DNA of 41,689 nucleotides from an uncultured Eubacteriales bacterium. Its GTDB lineage: Bacteria > Bacillota > Clostridia > Oscillospirales > Acutalibacteraceae. Positions 24,105-32,592 of the stretch are shown here, piece after piece; position 1 is the stretch's first letter, and each line of letters opens with the position of its first letter. The DNA is taken from assembly GCA_900316555.1 (NCBI GenBank), contig ONDL01000005.1:1-41689 (forward strand), in the 5' to 3' direction. The position numbers were made by a program, and so were the translations under genes. The notes beneath the pieces are model-generated. The model was not told where the DNA came from. It worked only from the letters and a program-made list of their open reading frames with translations, and did not search any database.

Positions 24105-26165
24105 TCATTCCACACCGCGGCGGTACAATCCGCGTGTAAAATTATCTTTCAACATCGAAAAGCGGTTAAAATCGGCGGTTGTTTCCACTTTTTCCACATA
24201 GTTTTCCACACTGAACCGCCAAATGTTGAAGTCCGCGGAGAGATTTGAAATTTCCTGCGAAGCAATATAAAGAGGCACGCAATTGAGTACCTCTGTGCAG
24301 CCGCCGTCGCATTTCAGCGGGAAGTGCTTGCCTTTTCTGTCCGTCATTTTGCTCTGGTTTTTGCAGGATTTACAGCTGATGCCCGCGCTCTTGTTCGGAC
24401 AGGCGCGGCACAGCATTACGGGCAGGTGTCCGTAGCTGATTATACCCCTCGGAAGATTTCCGCCGAGACGGTTTATCCGCGAAAACGTCAGCTCAAAGCT
24501 CAGCTCGACATCCTCAATGCCGTATTCCTCAGCCCAGAGCAGGTCGTAGGTGTTGACGAGGTTAAGCCCGAACCCTCCGTGGATTGTAAACCCTTCCTGC
24601 TTTGCAAGGTAGACGGCTCCGAGGTTGCCGCACAGCGCGTGACTTATGCCGAGCGACCTGACCTTCCGAAGCTGCGCGGTGATTGATTTCTCGCGCCCGA
24701 ACATTCCGCGCGGAATCTCAACGCCGATATTATAGCCCTCGTTTTTCAGCCGCTCAAGCTCCCTTGTGTCGGCGAAGAGCGGAACGAAAACGAGGTCGAG
24801 CTCCCTGAATCCCGCGCCGAGCTTCGTGCCCGTGACCCTCGCGCGCTGTTCATTGCTCTTGCGGCGGTAGGGTTTGAAATCGAACTTTTTCGGCGGATTA
24901 ATACTGTAGTTGTGGCGAACGCTCCGCGCGCGGTCAAGCTCCTCGAGAGCGGCTCTGCGAAGCTGATTGATCGCGGACAGCGGCAGGCTGACATTATCGC
25001 CGAGGTCGAGCGTAAGCTCTGTCATTTTGTACGCCGTGCCGCCTGTCTTGCTCAGCTGTGCGCGGCACTTTTCCACGGAGAGCGCGACCTTCTGCGCGGC
25101 CTCGCAGTTCATTTCGGTGGTTTTTGTGATGACGAGCGCGCCGTCGGTCACGGTGAGCGCTGCAGGCTCGCCGACACGCGCCGAAAACGCGGCTGTGATA
25201 TCAACGTCCTGCACCTCGTCACGGTATCCTGCGCGGATAGAGGAGAGGAGCTTTTCGTCGGCAGAAACAACATCGCCCTTGGTGCGCGTGCCGAACATCT
25301 CTTTCCCGATTCTGCCCGAGAAGTAGCCGTCGGTGAAGCCCGTCCGCGAGAAAACCCCTCGCAGCATCTCAGCCGTCGCGTCAGTGATGAATCCGAAGTC
25401 GCGCTGTTCCCTGCACGCGCGGACAGCCGCCGCGACGTACTCGGGGCGCTTCATTCTGCCCTCGATTTTGGCGGAGTAAACTCCGATTTCCTGTAATTCT
25501 CCGAGGCGCGGAATCAGGCTGTTATCCCTCAGGCTTAGCGCGTGGCCGCCCTTTTGTCCCTGAACGGAAAACGGCAGGCGGCAGGTCTGGGCACAGGCTC
25601 CGCGGTTGCCGCTGCGCGAGCCGAGCATAGCCGAGAAGTAGCACTGTCCCGACACGCTCATGCACAGCGCACCGTGGACGAAAACCTCGAGCTCGATCGG
25701 GATTTTCGCGCATTCCTTAATTTCGTCGCGGCTCATCTCGCGCGAGAGCACAACGCGCTTGAAGCCCATCTCATGCAGCGCTCTTACGCCCGAGGGTGTG
25801 TGCACGCTCATCTGCGTCGAGGCGTGCAGAGGCAGGTCGGGCGCGATTTCGCGTGCGAGCCGCGCGACTCCCATGTTCTGGACGATAAGCGCGTCCGCGT
25901 CGGCTTCGGCGGCGGTTTTTATCGCGTCGGCGAGCTCTTCGAACTCGTCATCAAATACTATAGTGTTGAGCGTTACGTACAGCTTTACGCCGTGAATGTG
26001 GCAGTAGGCGACGGCTCTTTTCAGCTCGCCGGGGTCGAAATTATGCGCCGACGAACGCGCGGAGAACTGCTTTTCTCCCACATAAACCGCGTCCGCGCCC
26101 GAACGGACGGCGGCAATGACGCTCTCAAAGCCGCCCGCGGGCGCTAAAATCTCAATGCTTTCCAT
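24105..26165 (-). CDS. Peptidase U32-family protein (RlhA/TrhP-like)
   Basis: This 686-residue protein begins with the U32 barrel (IEILAPAGGFESVIAAVRSGADAVYVG), including the family's HGALCMSVSGQCYFSAMLGSRSGNRGACAQ segment. A middle domain of about 200 residues (DUF3656-like) and a C-terminal Cys-rich stretch follow (CRACPNKSAGISCKSCKNQS, then CDGGC). Although named collagenase-like peptidases, well-studied U32 members such as RlhA and TrhP are iron-sulphur dependent RNA hydroxylases; the cysteines here fit that. Which RNA is modified is unknown. The start overlaps the end of zapA by 14 bases and has only a weak purine-rich site, so translation is probably coupled. Confidence 0.88.
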   Translation of the reverse strand: MESIEILAPAGGFESVIAAVRSGADAVYVGEKQFSARSSAHNFDPGELKRAVAYCHIHGVKLYVTLNTIVFDDEFEELADAIKTAAEADADALIVQNMGVARLAREIAPDLPLHASTQMSVHTPSGVRALHEMGFKRVVLSREMSRDEIKECAKIPIELEVFVHGALCMSVSGQCYFSAMLGSRSGNRGACAQTCRLPFSVQGQKGGHALSLRDNSLIPRLGELQEIGVYSAKIEGRMKRPEYVAAAVRACREQRDFGFITDATAEMLRGVFSRTGFTDGYFSGRIGKEMFGTRTKGDVVSADEKLLSSIRAGYRDEVQDVDITAAFSARVGEPAALTVTDGALVITKTTEMNCEAAQKVALSVEKCRAQLSKTGGTAYKMTELTLDLGDNVSLPLSAINQLRRAALEELDRARSVRHNYSINPPKKFDFKPYRRKSNEQRARVTGTKLGAGFRELDLVFVPLFADTRELERLKNEGYNIGVEIPRGMFGREKSITAQLRKVRSLGISHALCGNLGAVYLAKQEGFTIHGGFGLNLVNTYDLLWAEEYGIEDVELSFELTFSRINRLGGNLPRGIISYGHLPVMLCRACPNKSAGISCKSCKNQSKMTDRKGKHFPLKCDGGCTEVLNCVPLYIASQEISNLSADFNIWRFSVENYVEKVETTADFNRFSMLKDNFTRGLYRRGVE

Positions 26166-26733
26166 GCTTTTTCTTTTTGCCCTGCTTTGCGGGATTCACG
26201 GGCATTTCGGGCTGCTGCGGTTCCTCGTCGTCAAAGAGCGAGCCCTGTTCCATTGGCACGTAACCCATCAGCCTTTCGGCGCGTTTTTCCTGGACGGTTT
26301 TCTCAAACTGCTTCTCCGCGTCGGTTTTCTTCGGCTCAAACCTGCGCAGTCGCTCGTTGTCCTTGTTGAGAACGCGGAGCTGTTCCTCGAGGGCGCGGAT
26401 ACGCTTGCTCAGCCGCGTGTTCTCGTTGATCGCGTCGGTCAGTCTGCCCTTGTAGTCCGCGCATTTTTTGTTGAGCTCGTTGGTGTGCTGCATTATCTGG
26501 TCAGCCTTTACCACCAACTCCTTGTTGCGGCGCTTTTCCTTTTTGCTGTCGTCGCAGTAGTCGAGCGCGACAAGGATCGCACAGTCGCGCACGTCGAGAT
26601 TTTTGGCGGAACGCGACGCCTTGAGGAGATTCTCCGATACTTCTGCCGCGATTCCCTTTACGTATTCCTCGTCGTCCTCGGTGATGACGACGTAGCTTCT
26701 TCCGTCAAGCTGGACGCTTACTCTTTTTTTCAC
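26152..26733 (-). CDS. zapA: Cell division protein ZapA-like with long coiled-coil extension
   Basis: This 193-residue protein has the ZapA N-terminal domain (KKRVSVQLDGRSYVVITEDDEEYVKGIAAEVSENL), which binds and bundles FtsZ. A coiled coil of about 75 residues follows (ELNKKCADYKGRLTDAINENTRLSKRIRALEEQLRVL). The C-terminal part is polar and basic and ends KKKKHGKH. Classical ZapA is near 85-110 residues, so this is an extended form. I chose the GTG at 26733 with GGAG 9 bases upstream; the in-frame TTG five codons earlier overlaps that site. A strong promoter precedes it, and it is overlapped by the U32 gene. Confidence 0.82.
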   Translation of the reverse strand: MKKRVSVQLDGRSYVVITEDDEEYVKGIAAEVSENLLKASRSAKNLDVRDCAILVALDYCDDSKKEKRRNKELVVKADQIMQHTNELNKKCADYKGRLTDAINENTRLSKRIRALEEQLRVLNKDNERLRRFEPKKTDAEKQFEKTVQEKRAERLMGYVPMEQGSLFDDEEPQQPEMPVNPAKQGKKKKHGKH

Positions 26734-26764
26734 AGTACCACGCTCCAATATTTATACATATAAT

Positions 26765-26793
26765 ATTATATCATGCGCAAGAAGCGTTGACAA
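26765..26793 (-). promoter_or_regulatory. Strong promoter for zapA and the U32-family gene
   Basis: On the minus strand, TTGTCA (26788-26793), 17 bases and TATAAT (26765-26770) with an upstream TGA (extended -10) end 31 bases before the GTG start. Confidence 0.75.
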
Positions 26794-26850
26794 GAATTAT
26801 TACATGGCTGTCATATTGAGCGCAGCCTCGTTTACAATATTAAAATACAG

Positions 26851-26879
26851 TTGAATTATCTGTTGAAGCGTGGTACAAT
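26851..26879 (+). promoter_or_regulatory. Predicted promoter for the GH13 gene
   Basis: TTGAAT (26851-26856), 17 bases and TACAAT (26874-26879) lie 44 bases before the ATG at 26924, divergent from the zapA promoter. Confidence 0.6.
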
Positions 26880-26923
26880 ATAGTATATATGTGCATTTGT
26901 ACGGCAAAAAGAGGAGGGACTTT

Positions 26924-28792
26924 ATGCCTACACCGTTTGACTCTCAAAAATTATTCTACCGCTCGCCCTTCGGCGCGGTCGAACAGGATACGACCGTGCG
27001 TTTCCGCTTGCTTTTGCCGCGCGCGGAACGATCAAAATACACCGAGCTCTGCGTCAAATACGACTACGACTACAACTGGGAATATATCAAGCTCATCTGG
27101 TGCGGCGCGTTCGATGACGCCACAGAAATCTGGGAGTGCGAATTCACTCCCGACCGCGTAGGTCTGTACTGGTACAGCTTCCGTCTGCAGACACCCAACG
27201 GCAACCGCTATCTGCAGCCTGCCGACGCGTACAAGATCAGCACCATTGAGGATTCACCCGGCAGAAGCTGGCAGCTTACCTGTTACAAAAAGGGCTTCGA
27301 AACCCCGAAGTGGCCTGTCGGCGGCGTTATGTACCAGATTTTCCCCGACCGCTTCAATTTCAGCGGCGAGGAAAAGAAGCTCAAGCGCAAGGACTTTACG
27401 CGCAACAAGGACTGGTACGCTCTTCCCGTATGGCAGCCAAACGAGCACGGCGAGATCACAAACTCCGACTTCTTTATGGGCGACCTCAAGGGCATCACAC
27501 AGAAGCTCGACTATCTCGAGAGCCTCGGAGTGAGCTGCATCTACCTCAACCCGATCGTCGAGGCGTACTCCAACCACCGCTATGACACGGGCGACTACTC
27601 ACGCATCGACCCGATCCTCGGCACCGAGGACGATTTCAGGGAGCTTTGCGAAAAGGCTAAGGCGCGCGGAATCCACGTTATCAACGACGGCGTTTTCTCT
27701 CACACAGGCTCCGACAGCAAATACTTCAACCGCTCGGGACGCTACGGCGACGGCGGCGCTTACCGCGACCCCGATTCGCCTTACCGCAGCTGGTACAAGT
27801 TCTACGACTGGCCCGACAACTACCACAGCTGGTGGGGCTTCTACACCCTGCCCGAGGTCATCGAGACCTCGCCCGAGTTCAACGAGTACATCAACGGCGA
27901 GGACGGCATAGTCCGCAAATATATGCGCATGGGCAATTCCGGCTGGAGACTCGACGTAGCCGACGAGCTGCCCGACGAGTTCCTCGAGAACCTGCGCAAC
28001 AGCGTAAAGGCTGAGAATCCCGAGGCTATCGTCATCGGCGAGGTCTGGGAGGACGCGAGCAACAAGGAGAGCTACGGCGCAAGGCGCAAGTTCCTGCTTG
28101 GCTATCAGCTCGACTCCGTTATGAACTACGTTTTTCGCGGCGCGATAATCGACTTCTGCCGCGGTCAGGACGCGCGCTACACGATGGCGACTATCATGAG
28201 CGTCATCGAGAACTACCCCCGACCTGTGCTTAGAGTACTGATGAATTCCCTGTCCACCCACGACACCGAGCGAATTCTCACGCTCCTTGCGGGCGAGCCG
28301 CTCAACGGAAGGGACAGAGCGTGGCAGGCTAATACAAAGATGACGAAGGAGCAGAGAGAACGCGGTCTGAGGCTGCTCAAGATCGCCGCCGCGATGCAGT
28401 ATACCCTGCCGGGCTTCCCGTGCGTATACTACGGCGACGAGGCAGGCATGGAGGGCTACAAGGACCCGTTCAACCGCTGCTGCTATCCGTGGGGCAGAGA
28501 GGACAAGGAGATGGTCGAGTACCACTCACGTCTCGGCAAGCTCAGAGCGAGCTGTTCGGCTCTCTGGGACGGCGATTTCATCAACGCCTACGCCCAGGGC
28601 AAGCGCCTTGCGTATGTCCGCTACGACCACGAAACCGCGATTTACTGCGTTTACAATATGTCCGAGGAGGAGATGGTTCTCGACACTCCGCCCGGATATT
28701 CCAACGCGCGGGCATTCTTCGGCTCAAGGCTCGAGAATCACAAGCTGTACCTCAAGCCCGTGAGCTGCGAATTTCTGATTACCGATCTATAA
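26924..28792 (+). CDS. GH13 alpha-amylase-family enzyme (neopullulanase/cyclomaltodextrinase-like)
   Basis: This 622-residue protein lacks a signal peptide and so should act on short alpha-glucans in the cytoplasm. An N-terminal beta-sandwich (about residues 1-120) is typical of neopullulanase-like and glycogen-branching-like GH13 enzymes. The barrel carries GVSCIYLNPIVEAYSNHRYDTGDY, the nucleophile Asp in GWRLDVADEL, the acid/base Glu in VIGEVWED and the third Asp in STHDTER. A C-terminal beta domain closes it. The ATG at 26924 follows GGAGGG by 5 bases; an upstream in-frame GTG overlaps the -10 box and is excluded. It is monocistronic, with its own terminator. The precise specificity is not decided. 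Confidence 0.9.
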   Translation: MPTPFDSQKLFYRSPFGAVEQDTTVRFRLLLPRAERSKYTELCVKYDYDYNWEYIKLIWCGAFDDATEIWECEFTPDRVGLYWYSFRLQTPNGNRYLQPADAYKISTIEDSPGRSWQLTCYKKGFETPKWPVGGVMYQIFPDRFNFSGEEKKLKRKDFTRNKDWYALPVWQPNEHGEITNSDFFMGDLKGITQKLDYLESLGVSCIYLNPIVEAYSNHRYDTGDYSRIDPILGTEDDFRELCEKAKARGIHVINDGVFSHTGSDSKYFNRSGRYGDGGAYRDPDSPYRSWYKFYDWPDNYHSWWGFYTLPEVIETSPEFNEYINGEDGIVRKYMRMGNSGWRLDVADELPDEFLENLRNSVKAENPEAIVIGEVWEDASNKESYGARRKFLLGYQLDSVMNYVFRGAIIDFCRGQDARYTMATIMSVIENYPRPVLRVLMNSLSTHDTERILTLLAGEPLNGRDRAWQANTKMTKEQRERGLRLLKIAAAMQYTLPGFPCVYYGDEAGMEGYKDPFNRCCYPWGREDKEMVEYHSRLGKLRASCSALWDGDFINAYAQGKRLAYVRYDHETAIYCVYNMSEEEMVLDTPPGYSNARAFFGSRLENHKLYLKPVSCEFLITDL

Positions 28793-28798
28793 AACAAG

Positions 28799-28832
28799 AA
28801 GGAGCGTGAGCACTGCCCGCGTTCCTTTTTTA
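28799..28832 (+). terminator. Intrinsic terminator after the GH13 gene
   Basis: An imperfect stem of about 12 pairs (28799-28811 with 28815-28827) is followed by a T-run to 28831, 6 bases after the stop codon. Confidence 0.82.
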
Positions 28833-28875
28833 TCGCAAAACCTTAAAAACACCGCGAAACTGCCGGCTGTCACAC

Positions 28876-28904
28876 TTGACATCAGCGCTTTAATGCGGTA
28901 AAAT
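28876..28904 (+). promoter_or_regulatory. Strong promoter for ilvB
   Basis: A consensus TTGACA (28876-28881), 17 bases and TAAAAT (28899-28904) lie 41 bases before the ATG. The leader is too short for a T-box or leader-peptide attenuator. Confidence 0.8.
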
Positions 28905-28945
28905 AAAGGATAAGCGTTAAAATAGTTATATAAGGGGTTATATTT

Positions 28946-30613
28946 ATGAAGTTAACAGGCGCGGAAATCATCTGCGAATGTCTGCTCGAGCACGGCGTAG
29001 ACACCGTGTTCGGCTATCCCGGCGGCGCGGCTCTCAATACATACGACGCGCTCTACAAATACAGCGACAAAATCCGTCATATCCTGACCGCCCACGAGCA
29101 GGGCGCTTCTCACGCGGCTGACGGCTATGCCCGTTCCACAGGCAAAACAGGCGTTGTGCTCACGACCTCCGGTCCCGGCGCTACGAACATAGTAACGGGT
29201 CTTGCCACCGCTAATATCGACTCTATCCCGATGGTTGCGATCACCGCCAACGTCAACACCGACCAGCTCGGCCGCGACAGCTTTCAGGAGGTAGACATCG
29301 TAAACATCGTCAAGCCGATCACCAAGGCGAGCTTCCTCGTCGAGCGTGTTGAGGATCTTGCTCCCACTATCCGCAAGGCGTTTGCTCTCGCAAACCACGG
29401 CAGAAAAGGCCCCGTTCTTCTCGACGTGCCGAAGGATCTGACCGCTCAGACAACGGATTACGAGCCTCAGGAGCCTATTCCGCCCGAGCTTATCCAGATC
29501 AAGAATCCCGACAGTATCCGCAGGATCCAGAAGCTCATCGCAAACGCCAAGCGCCCGATGATCTACGCGGGCGGCGGCATTCTCAGCGCGGACGCCTGTG
29601 AGGAGTTTGTCGAGTTCGCTGAGCTGATCGACGCTCCCGTATGCTGCTCGCTGATGGCTCTCGGCGCGATCCCCGCGTCGCACCCTCTCTGCGTAGGCAA
29701 CATCGGCATGCACGGCGGATACGAAACAGGTATGGTCACTGCCGAGTGCGACCTCATGATTTCCTGCGGCGCGCGCTTCTCCGACCGCGTTGCGGGCGAT
29801 CGAGAGAAGTTCGGCGAGCAGGCTAAGATCGTCCAGCTCGAAATCGACGAGCGCGAGATAAATAAAAATGTCCATGTTGACGAGTACGTCCTCGGCGACC
29901 TCAAGCAGAGCCTCACAGCCCTCGCGGCAGGCATGGAGCAGCAGAAGCACCCCGAGTGGCTCGAACAGATCGAGGTCTGGAAGCACCACTTCGACAACGA
30001 GGAGCTTTACAATGACGAGTTTCCGCAGCCGCAGGATATCATCGATGTCGTAAACAAGCTCAAGCACAACGACGATATCATCGCTACCGACGTAGGTCAG
30101 CACCAGATGTGGGTCGCCCAGTTCGCAAAAATCGAGGGTCAGCGCACTCTGCTCACCTCGGGCGGCATGGGTACTATGGGCTTCGGCATGGGCGCGGCTA
30201 TCGGCGCTCAGATCGCCAATCCCGACAAGCGCGTGTTCCTCTTTACGGGCGACGGCAGCTTCCACATGAACCTCAACGAGCTCGTCACCCTCAAGTCGTA
30301 TAACCTGCCCGTGATCGTGCTCGTGATGAACAACTCCGTTCTCGGCATGGTTCGCCAGTGGCAGAAGCTGTTCTACGGCAGCCGCTTCTCTCAGACCGAC
30401 CCCCACAGAGCGACAGACTTCGTAAAGCTCGCAGAGGCGTTCGGCGTAACGGGCATGAGAGTTAGCCTCGACACAGAGATCGAGCCAGCTATCCGCAAGG
30501 CTATGGAGCTTAACGGCCCCGTGGTTATCGACTGCGTGATCAGCCCCGACGAAAACGTCCTCCCGATGATTCCGCCCGGAAAGACGATCAACGAGATCGT
30601 CACGGAAATGTGA
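28946..30613 (+). CDS. ilvB: Acetolactate synthase large subunit
   Basis: This 555-residue thiamine-diphosphate enzyme condenses pyruvates to acetolactate (or with 2-oxobutyrate), the first common step to valine, leucine and isoleucine. It opens MKLTGAEIICECLLEHGVDT, has the catalytic Glu in TAHEQGASHAADGYA and the ThDP/Mg motif GDGSFHMNLNELVTL...VMNN. The segment CGARFSDRVAGD corresponds to the RFDDR motif of the FAD-containing anabolic type, as does GMVRQWQKLFYGSRFS. So it is likely the biosynthetic enzyme rather than catabolic AlsS. The small subunit gene ilvN is not adjacent. The start has a GGGG run 8 bases upstream. Confidence 0.95.
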   Translation: MKLTGAEIICECLLEHGVDTVFGYPGGAALNTYDALYKYSDKIRHILTAHEQGASHAADGYARSTGKTGVVLTTSGPGATNIVTGLATANIDSIPMVAITANVNTDQLGRDSFQEVDIVNIVKPITKASFLVERVEDLAPTIRKAFALANHGRKGPVLLDVPKDLTAQTTDYEPQEPIPPELIQIKNPDSIRRIQKLIANAKRPMIYAGGGILSADACEEFVEFAELIDAPVCCSLMALGAIPASHPLCVGNIGMHGGYETGMVTAECDLMISCGARFSDRVAGDREKFGEQAKIVQLEIDEREINKNVHVDEYVLGDLKQSLTALAAGMEQQKHPEWLEQIEVWKHHFDNEELYNDEFPQPQDIIDVVNKLKHNDDIIATDVGQHQMWVAQFAKIEGQRTLLTSGGMGTMGFGMGAAIGAQIANPDKRVFLFTGDGSFHMNLNELVTLKSYNLPVIVLVMNNSVLGMVRQWQKLFYGSRFSQTDPHRATDFVKLAEAFGVTGMRVSLDTEIEPAIRKAMELNGPVVIDCVISPDENVLPMIPPGKTINEIVTEM

Positions 30614-30641
30614 GTGCGTTAGTTTGATAATTAAAAATATT

Positions 30642-30670
30642 AAAGCCGCCATTTGGCGGCTTTGCTTTAT
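30642..30670. terminator. Bidirectional terminator between ilvB and the Cys-rich protein gene
   Basis: AAAGCCGCC (30642-30650) pairs with 30655-30663 around a 4-base loop. T-rich DNA follows on the plus strand, and on the minus strand it runs into TAATATTTTTAA. Confidence 0.85.
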
Positions 30671-31053
30671 TTTGCGAGGATTTCCTCCAACAGATTTCCC
30701 GCGTCGTAACACAAGTCGGCGCAGGTAAGTCTTGTTTTTATTCTGGCTGCCAGCAGCTCTTTGCAAACGAGCGAGCCGTTCTTTTCGCGGAAACGGTCGG
30801 CAAACTCACGGAAGGTGCGGTTTGCCTCCATGCGGTTTTTGCCCTTCGCAAGCCCGATAACCATGTTCGCGCCTGTCACGGTTCCGCAGGTCTCGCGCAG
30901 ACCTGCCATGCCCGAGCCGAAGCCCGCGGCGATCGTCAGCGCGGTTTCACGCTCCATGCCGTAGTCCTCACAGAACGCGAGCAGCACCGCCTGAGCACAG
31001 TTGCAGCCGTTTTGAAAGTTGTTTTTTGCGATTTCGCCTTTCGTCATATTCAT
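30667..31053 (-). CDS. C-GCAxxG-C-C family protein
   Basis: This 128-residue protein has the family signature: an N-terminal NGCNCAQAVL (the GCxCAxxV element), then AAGFGSGMAGLRETCGTVTGA, and further Cys in LVCKELL and LTCADLC. The pattern of spaced cysteines suggests binding of an iron-sulphur cluster or a redox cofactor; family function is unknown. I chose the ATG at 31053 after GAGGG; another ATG six bases later is possible. The promoter, TGGACA (31087-31092), 17 bases and TACAAT (31064-31069), would start transcription only about 5-10 bases before the start codon. It is divergent from the sirtuin gene. Confidence 0.82.
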   Translation of the reverse strand: MNMTKGEIAKNNFQNGCNCAQAVLLAFCEDYGMERETALTIAAGFGSGMAGLRETCGTVTGANMVIGLAKGKNRMEANRTFREFADRFREKNGSLVCKELLAARIKTRLTCADLCYDAGNLLEEILAK

Positions 31054-31063
31054 CACCGCCCTC

Positions 31064-31123
31064 ATTGTAGCACAAAAGAGAGCGCTTGTCCATATTGACA
31101 ACGGGATTTTGACGCGCTACAAT
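31064..31123. promoter_or_regulatory. Back-to-back divergent promoters with a shared inverted repeat
   Basis: The minus promoter is TGGACA-17-TACAAT (31087-31092, 31064-31069). The plus promoter is TTGACA (31095-31100), 17 bases and TACAAT (31118-31123). The two -35 boxes are 2 bp apart and form the inverted repeat TTGTC-N6-GACAA (31086-31101), which could be an operator controlling both genes. Confidence 0.7.
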
Positions 31124-31138
31124 AAAATAAAAGGAGTG

Positions 31139-31867
31139 ATGAAATTGGCAACCATAGAAGAGCTTCAAAGAGTTATTGACAACAGCAAAAAAATAGTGTT
31201 CTTCGGCGGAGCGGGCGTCAGCACAGAGAGCGGCATTCCCGACTTCCGCAGTGTGGACGGACTGTACAACCAGAAGTACGACTATCCGCCCGAGGAAATA
31301 CTCAGCCACACCTTCTTCATGAAAAAGACAGAGGAGTTTTACCGATTCTACCGCGACAAGATGCTCTGCCTTGACAAGAAGCCAAACAAGGCTCACCTAA
31401 AGCTCGCTGAGCTTGAAAAAGCAGGCAAGCTCTCCGCCGTCGTCACCCAGAACATAGACGGACTGCATCAGGCATCAGGCAGCAGGCGCGTTTATGAGCT
31501 TCACGGAAGCGTGCTGAGAAACTACTGCCGCAACTGCCGCAGGTTCTACTCCGCGGAGTTCATCAAGAATTCCGAGGGCGTGCCGAGGTGCGAATGCGGC
31601 GGCATCATCAAGCCCGACGTCGTGCTCTACGAGGAAGGACTGAGCGACAGTGTGGTAACGGGCGCGCTCAACGCTATCCAGACCGCCGACACGCTGATTA
31701 TCGCGGGCACAAGCCTGACGGTATATCCAGCAGCTGGCTTTATCCGCTATTTCAGAGGCGACACGATTGTCCTGATAAACCGCGACTCAACGCCCTACGA
31801 CTCACACGCGGACTTGGTTTTCCGCGATAAGGTCGGAGAGGTTTTGGGACAGATTAAGGTAAATTGA
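31139..31867 (+). CDS. cobB: NAD-dependent protein deacylase, Sir2 family
   Basis: This 242-residue sirtuin removes acyl groups from lysines using NAD+, producing nicotinamide and O-acyl-ADP-ribose. The NAD-binding GAGVSTESGIPDFRS, TQNIDGLHQ and the catalytic His in ELHGSV are present. The zinc module has CRNC and a CEC pair in place of the common second CxxC. GTSLTVYPAAG closes the NAD pocket. Start choice is uncertain: ATG at 31139 lies only 2 bases after AAGGAG, whereas TTG at 31145 has ideal 8-base spacing. The gene ends directly at a repeat element. Confidence 0.94.
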   Translation: MKLATIEELQRVIDNSKKIVFFGGAGVSTESGIPDFRSVDGLYNQKYDYPPEEILSHTFFMKKTEEFYRFYRDKMLCLDKKPNKAHLKLAELEKAGKLSAVVTQNIDGLHQASGSRRVYELHGSVLRNYCRNCRRFYSAEFIKNSEGVPRCECGGIIKPDVVLYEEGLSDSVVTGALNAIQTADTLIIAGTSLTVYPAAGFIRYFRGDTIVLINRDSTPYDSHADLVFRDKVGEVLGQIKVN

Positions 31868-31918
31868 AAATGAAAAATTGAAAATTGAGAATTGAGGGCG
31901 GGCGCTGCCCGCACCAAA
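31862..31918 (+). repeat. Stop-codon-linked intergenic repeat, copy B (short form)
   Basis: It begins at the sirtuin stop codon with four AATTGA/ATTGAAAA-type units and ends in GGGCGGGCGCTGCCCGCACC (31899-31918). This copy lacks the CTAAC-type second half seen in copy A at 13848-13957. Confidence 0.6.
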
Positions 31919-31923
31919 AAAAT

Positions 31924-31960
31924 AAACGGAAAGGTTCGTTGTGAGCCTTTCCGTTTTTTC
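31924..31960. terminator. Bidirectional terminator between the sirtuin gene and upp
   Basis: An 11-bp stem (31924-31934 with 31946-31956) extends by three more pairs inward, and is followed by a T-run on the plus strand and a shorter one on the minus strand. Confidence 0.88.
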
Positions 31961-31963
31961 TGC

Positions 31964-32590
31964 TTAAATGGTGCCGAAGATTCTGTCGCCTGCGTCGCCG
32001 AGACCCGGGCAGATGTAGGCGTTTTCGTTGAGCTGGCGGTCAAGGCAGCCGACATAGAGCTGAATGTCGGGGTGAGCCTTCATCAGCGCGCTTACTCCCT
32101 CGGGAGCCGCGATGATCGACATGAACTTGATTTTTTTGCCGCCGTGCTGCTTGATCATTGTGACAGCGTCGATAGCGGAGCCGCCTGTCGCGAGCATCGG
32201 GTCAACTACGACGATCTGGCGCTCGCCAATGCTGTCGGGCAGCTTGCAGTAATATTCGTGGGGCTGATGGGTTTCGGGGTCGCGGTACAGACCGATGTGG
32301 CCTACCTTCGCTGAGGGTGTGAGAGCAAGGATACCGTTTACCATGCCCAGACCCGCACGGAGGATCGGAACGACAGCGAGCTTTTTTCCGTCGATAACGG
32401 GCTGGATTGTGGTTTCGATCGGGGTCTTGACCTCGACGTCTGTGGTGGGCAGGTCGGCGAGAGCCTCGTAGCCCATGAGCATAGCGATTTCCTCAATGAT
32501 TTTGCGGAACTCGTTTGTACCTGTGGTTTCCTTGCGGATAAGGGTGATCTTGTGCTTGATAAGCGGGTGTGTCATATAAGATACAGACAT
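31964..32590 (-). CDS. upp: Uracil phosphoribosyltransferase
   Basis: This 208-residue salvage enzyme makes UMP from uracil and PRPP. The PRPP-binding motif is [13 protein letters not shown], the N-terminal half has [23 protein letters not shown], and the uracil-binding C-terminus has [16 protein letters not shown]. The ATG at 32590 lies 8 bases after AAGGAG, which is inside the end of murF. The gene starts 2 bases after the murF stop, so it is the last gene of the ddl-murF-upp unit and ends in a shared terminator. Confidence 0.97.
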   Translation of the reverse strand: MSVSYMTHPLIKHKITLIRKETTGTNEFRKIIEEIAMLMGYEALADLPTTDVEVKTPIETTIQPVIDGKKLAVVPILRAGLGMVNGILALTPSAKVGHIGLYRDPETHQPHEYYCKLPDSIGERQIVVVDPMLATGGSAIDAVTMIKQHGGKKIKFMSIIAAPEGVSALMKAHPDIQLYVGCLDRQLNENAYICPGLGDAGDRIFGTI

Positions 32591-32592
32591 AA

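Noticed and set aside
26870..26923. GTG start 18 codons upstream of the GH13 ATG
   Set aside because: It overlaps the predicted -10 box and lacks a ribosome-binding site; the ATG at 26924 has GGAGGG.
28952..30766. Long open frame of about 600 codons antisense to ilvB
   Set aside because: It mirrors codon bias of ilvB, begins outside any ribosome-binding site, and its translation resembles no protein family; ilvB has full motifs and a promoter.
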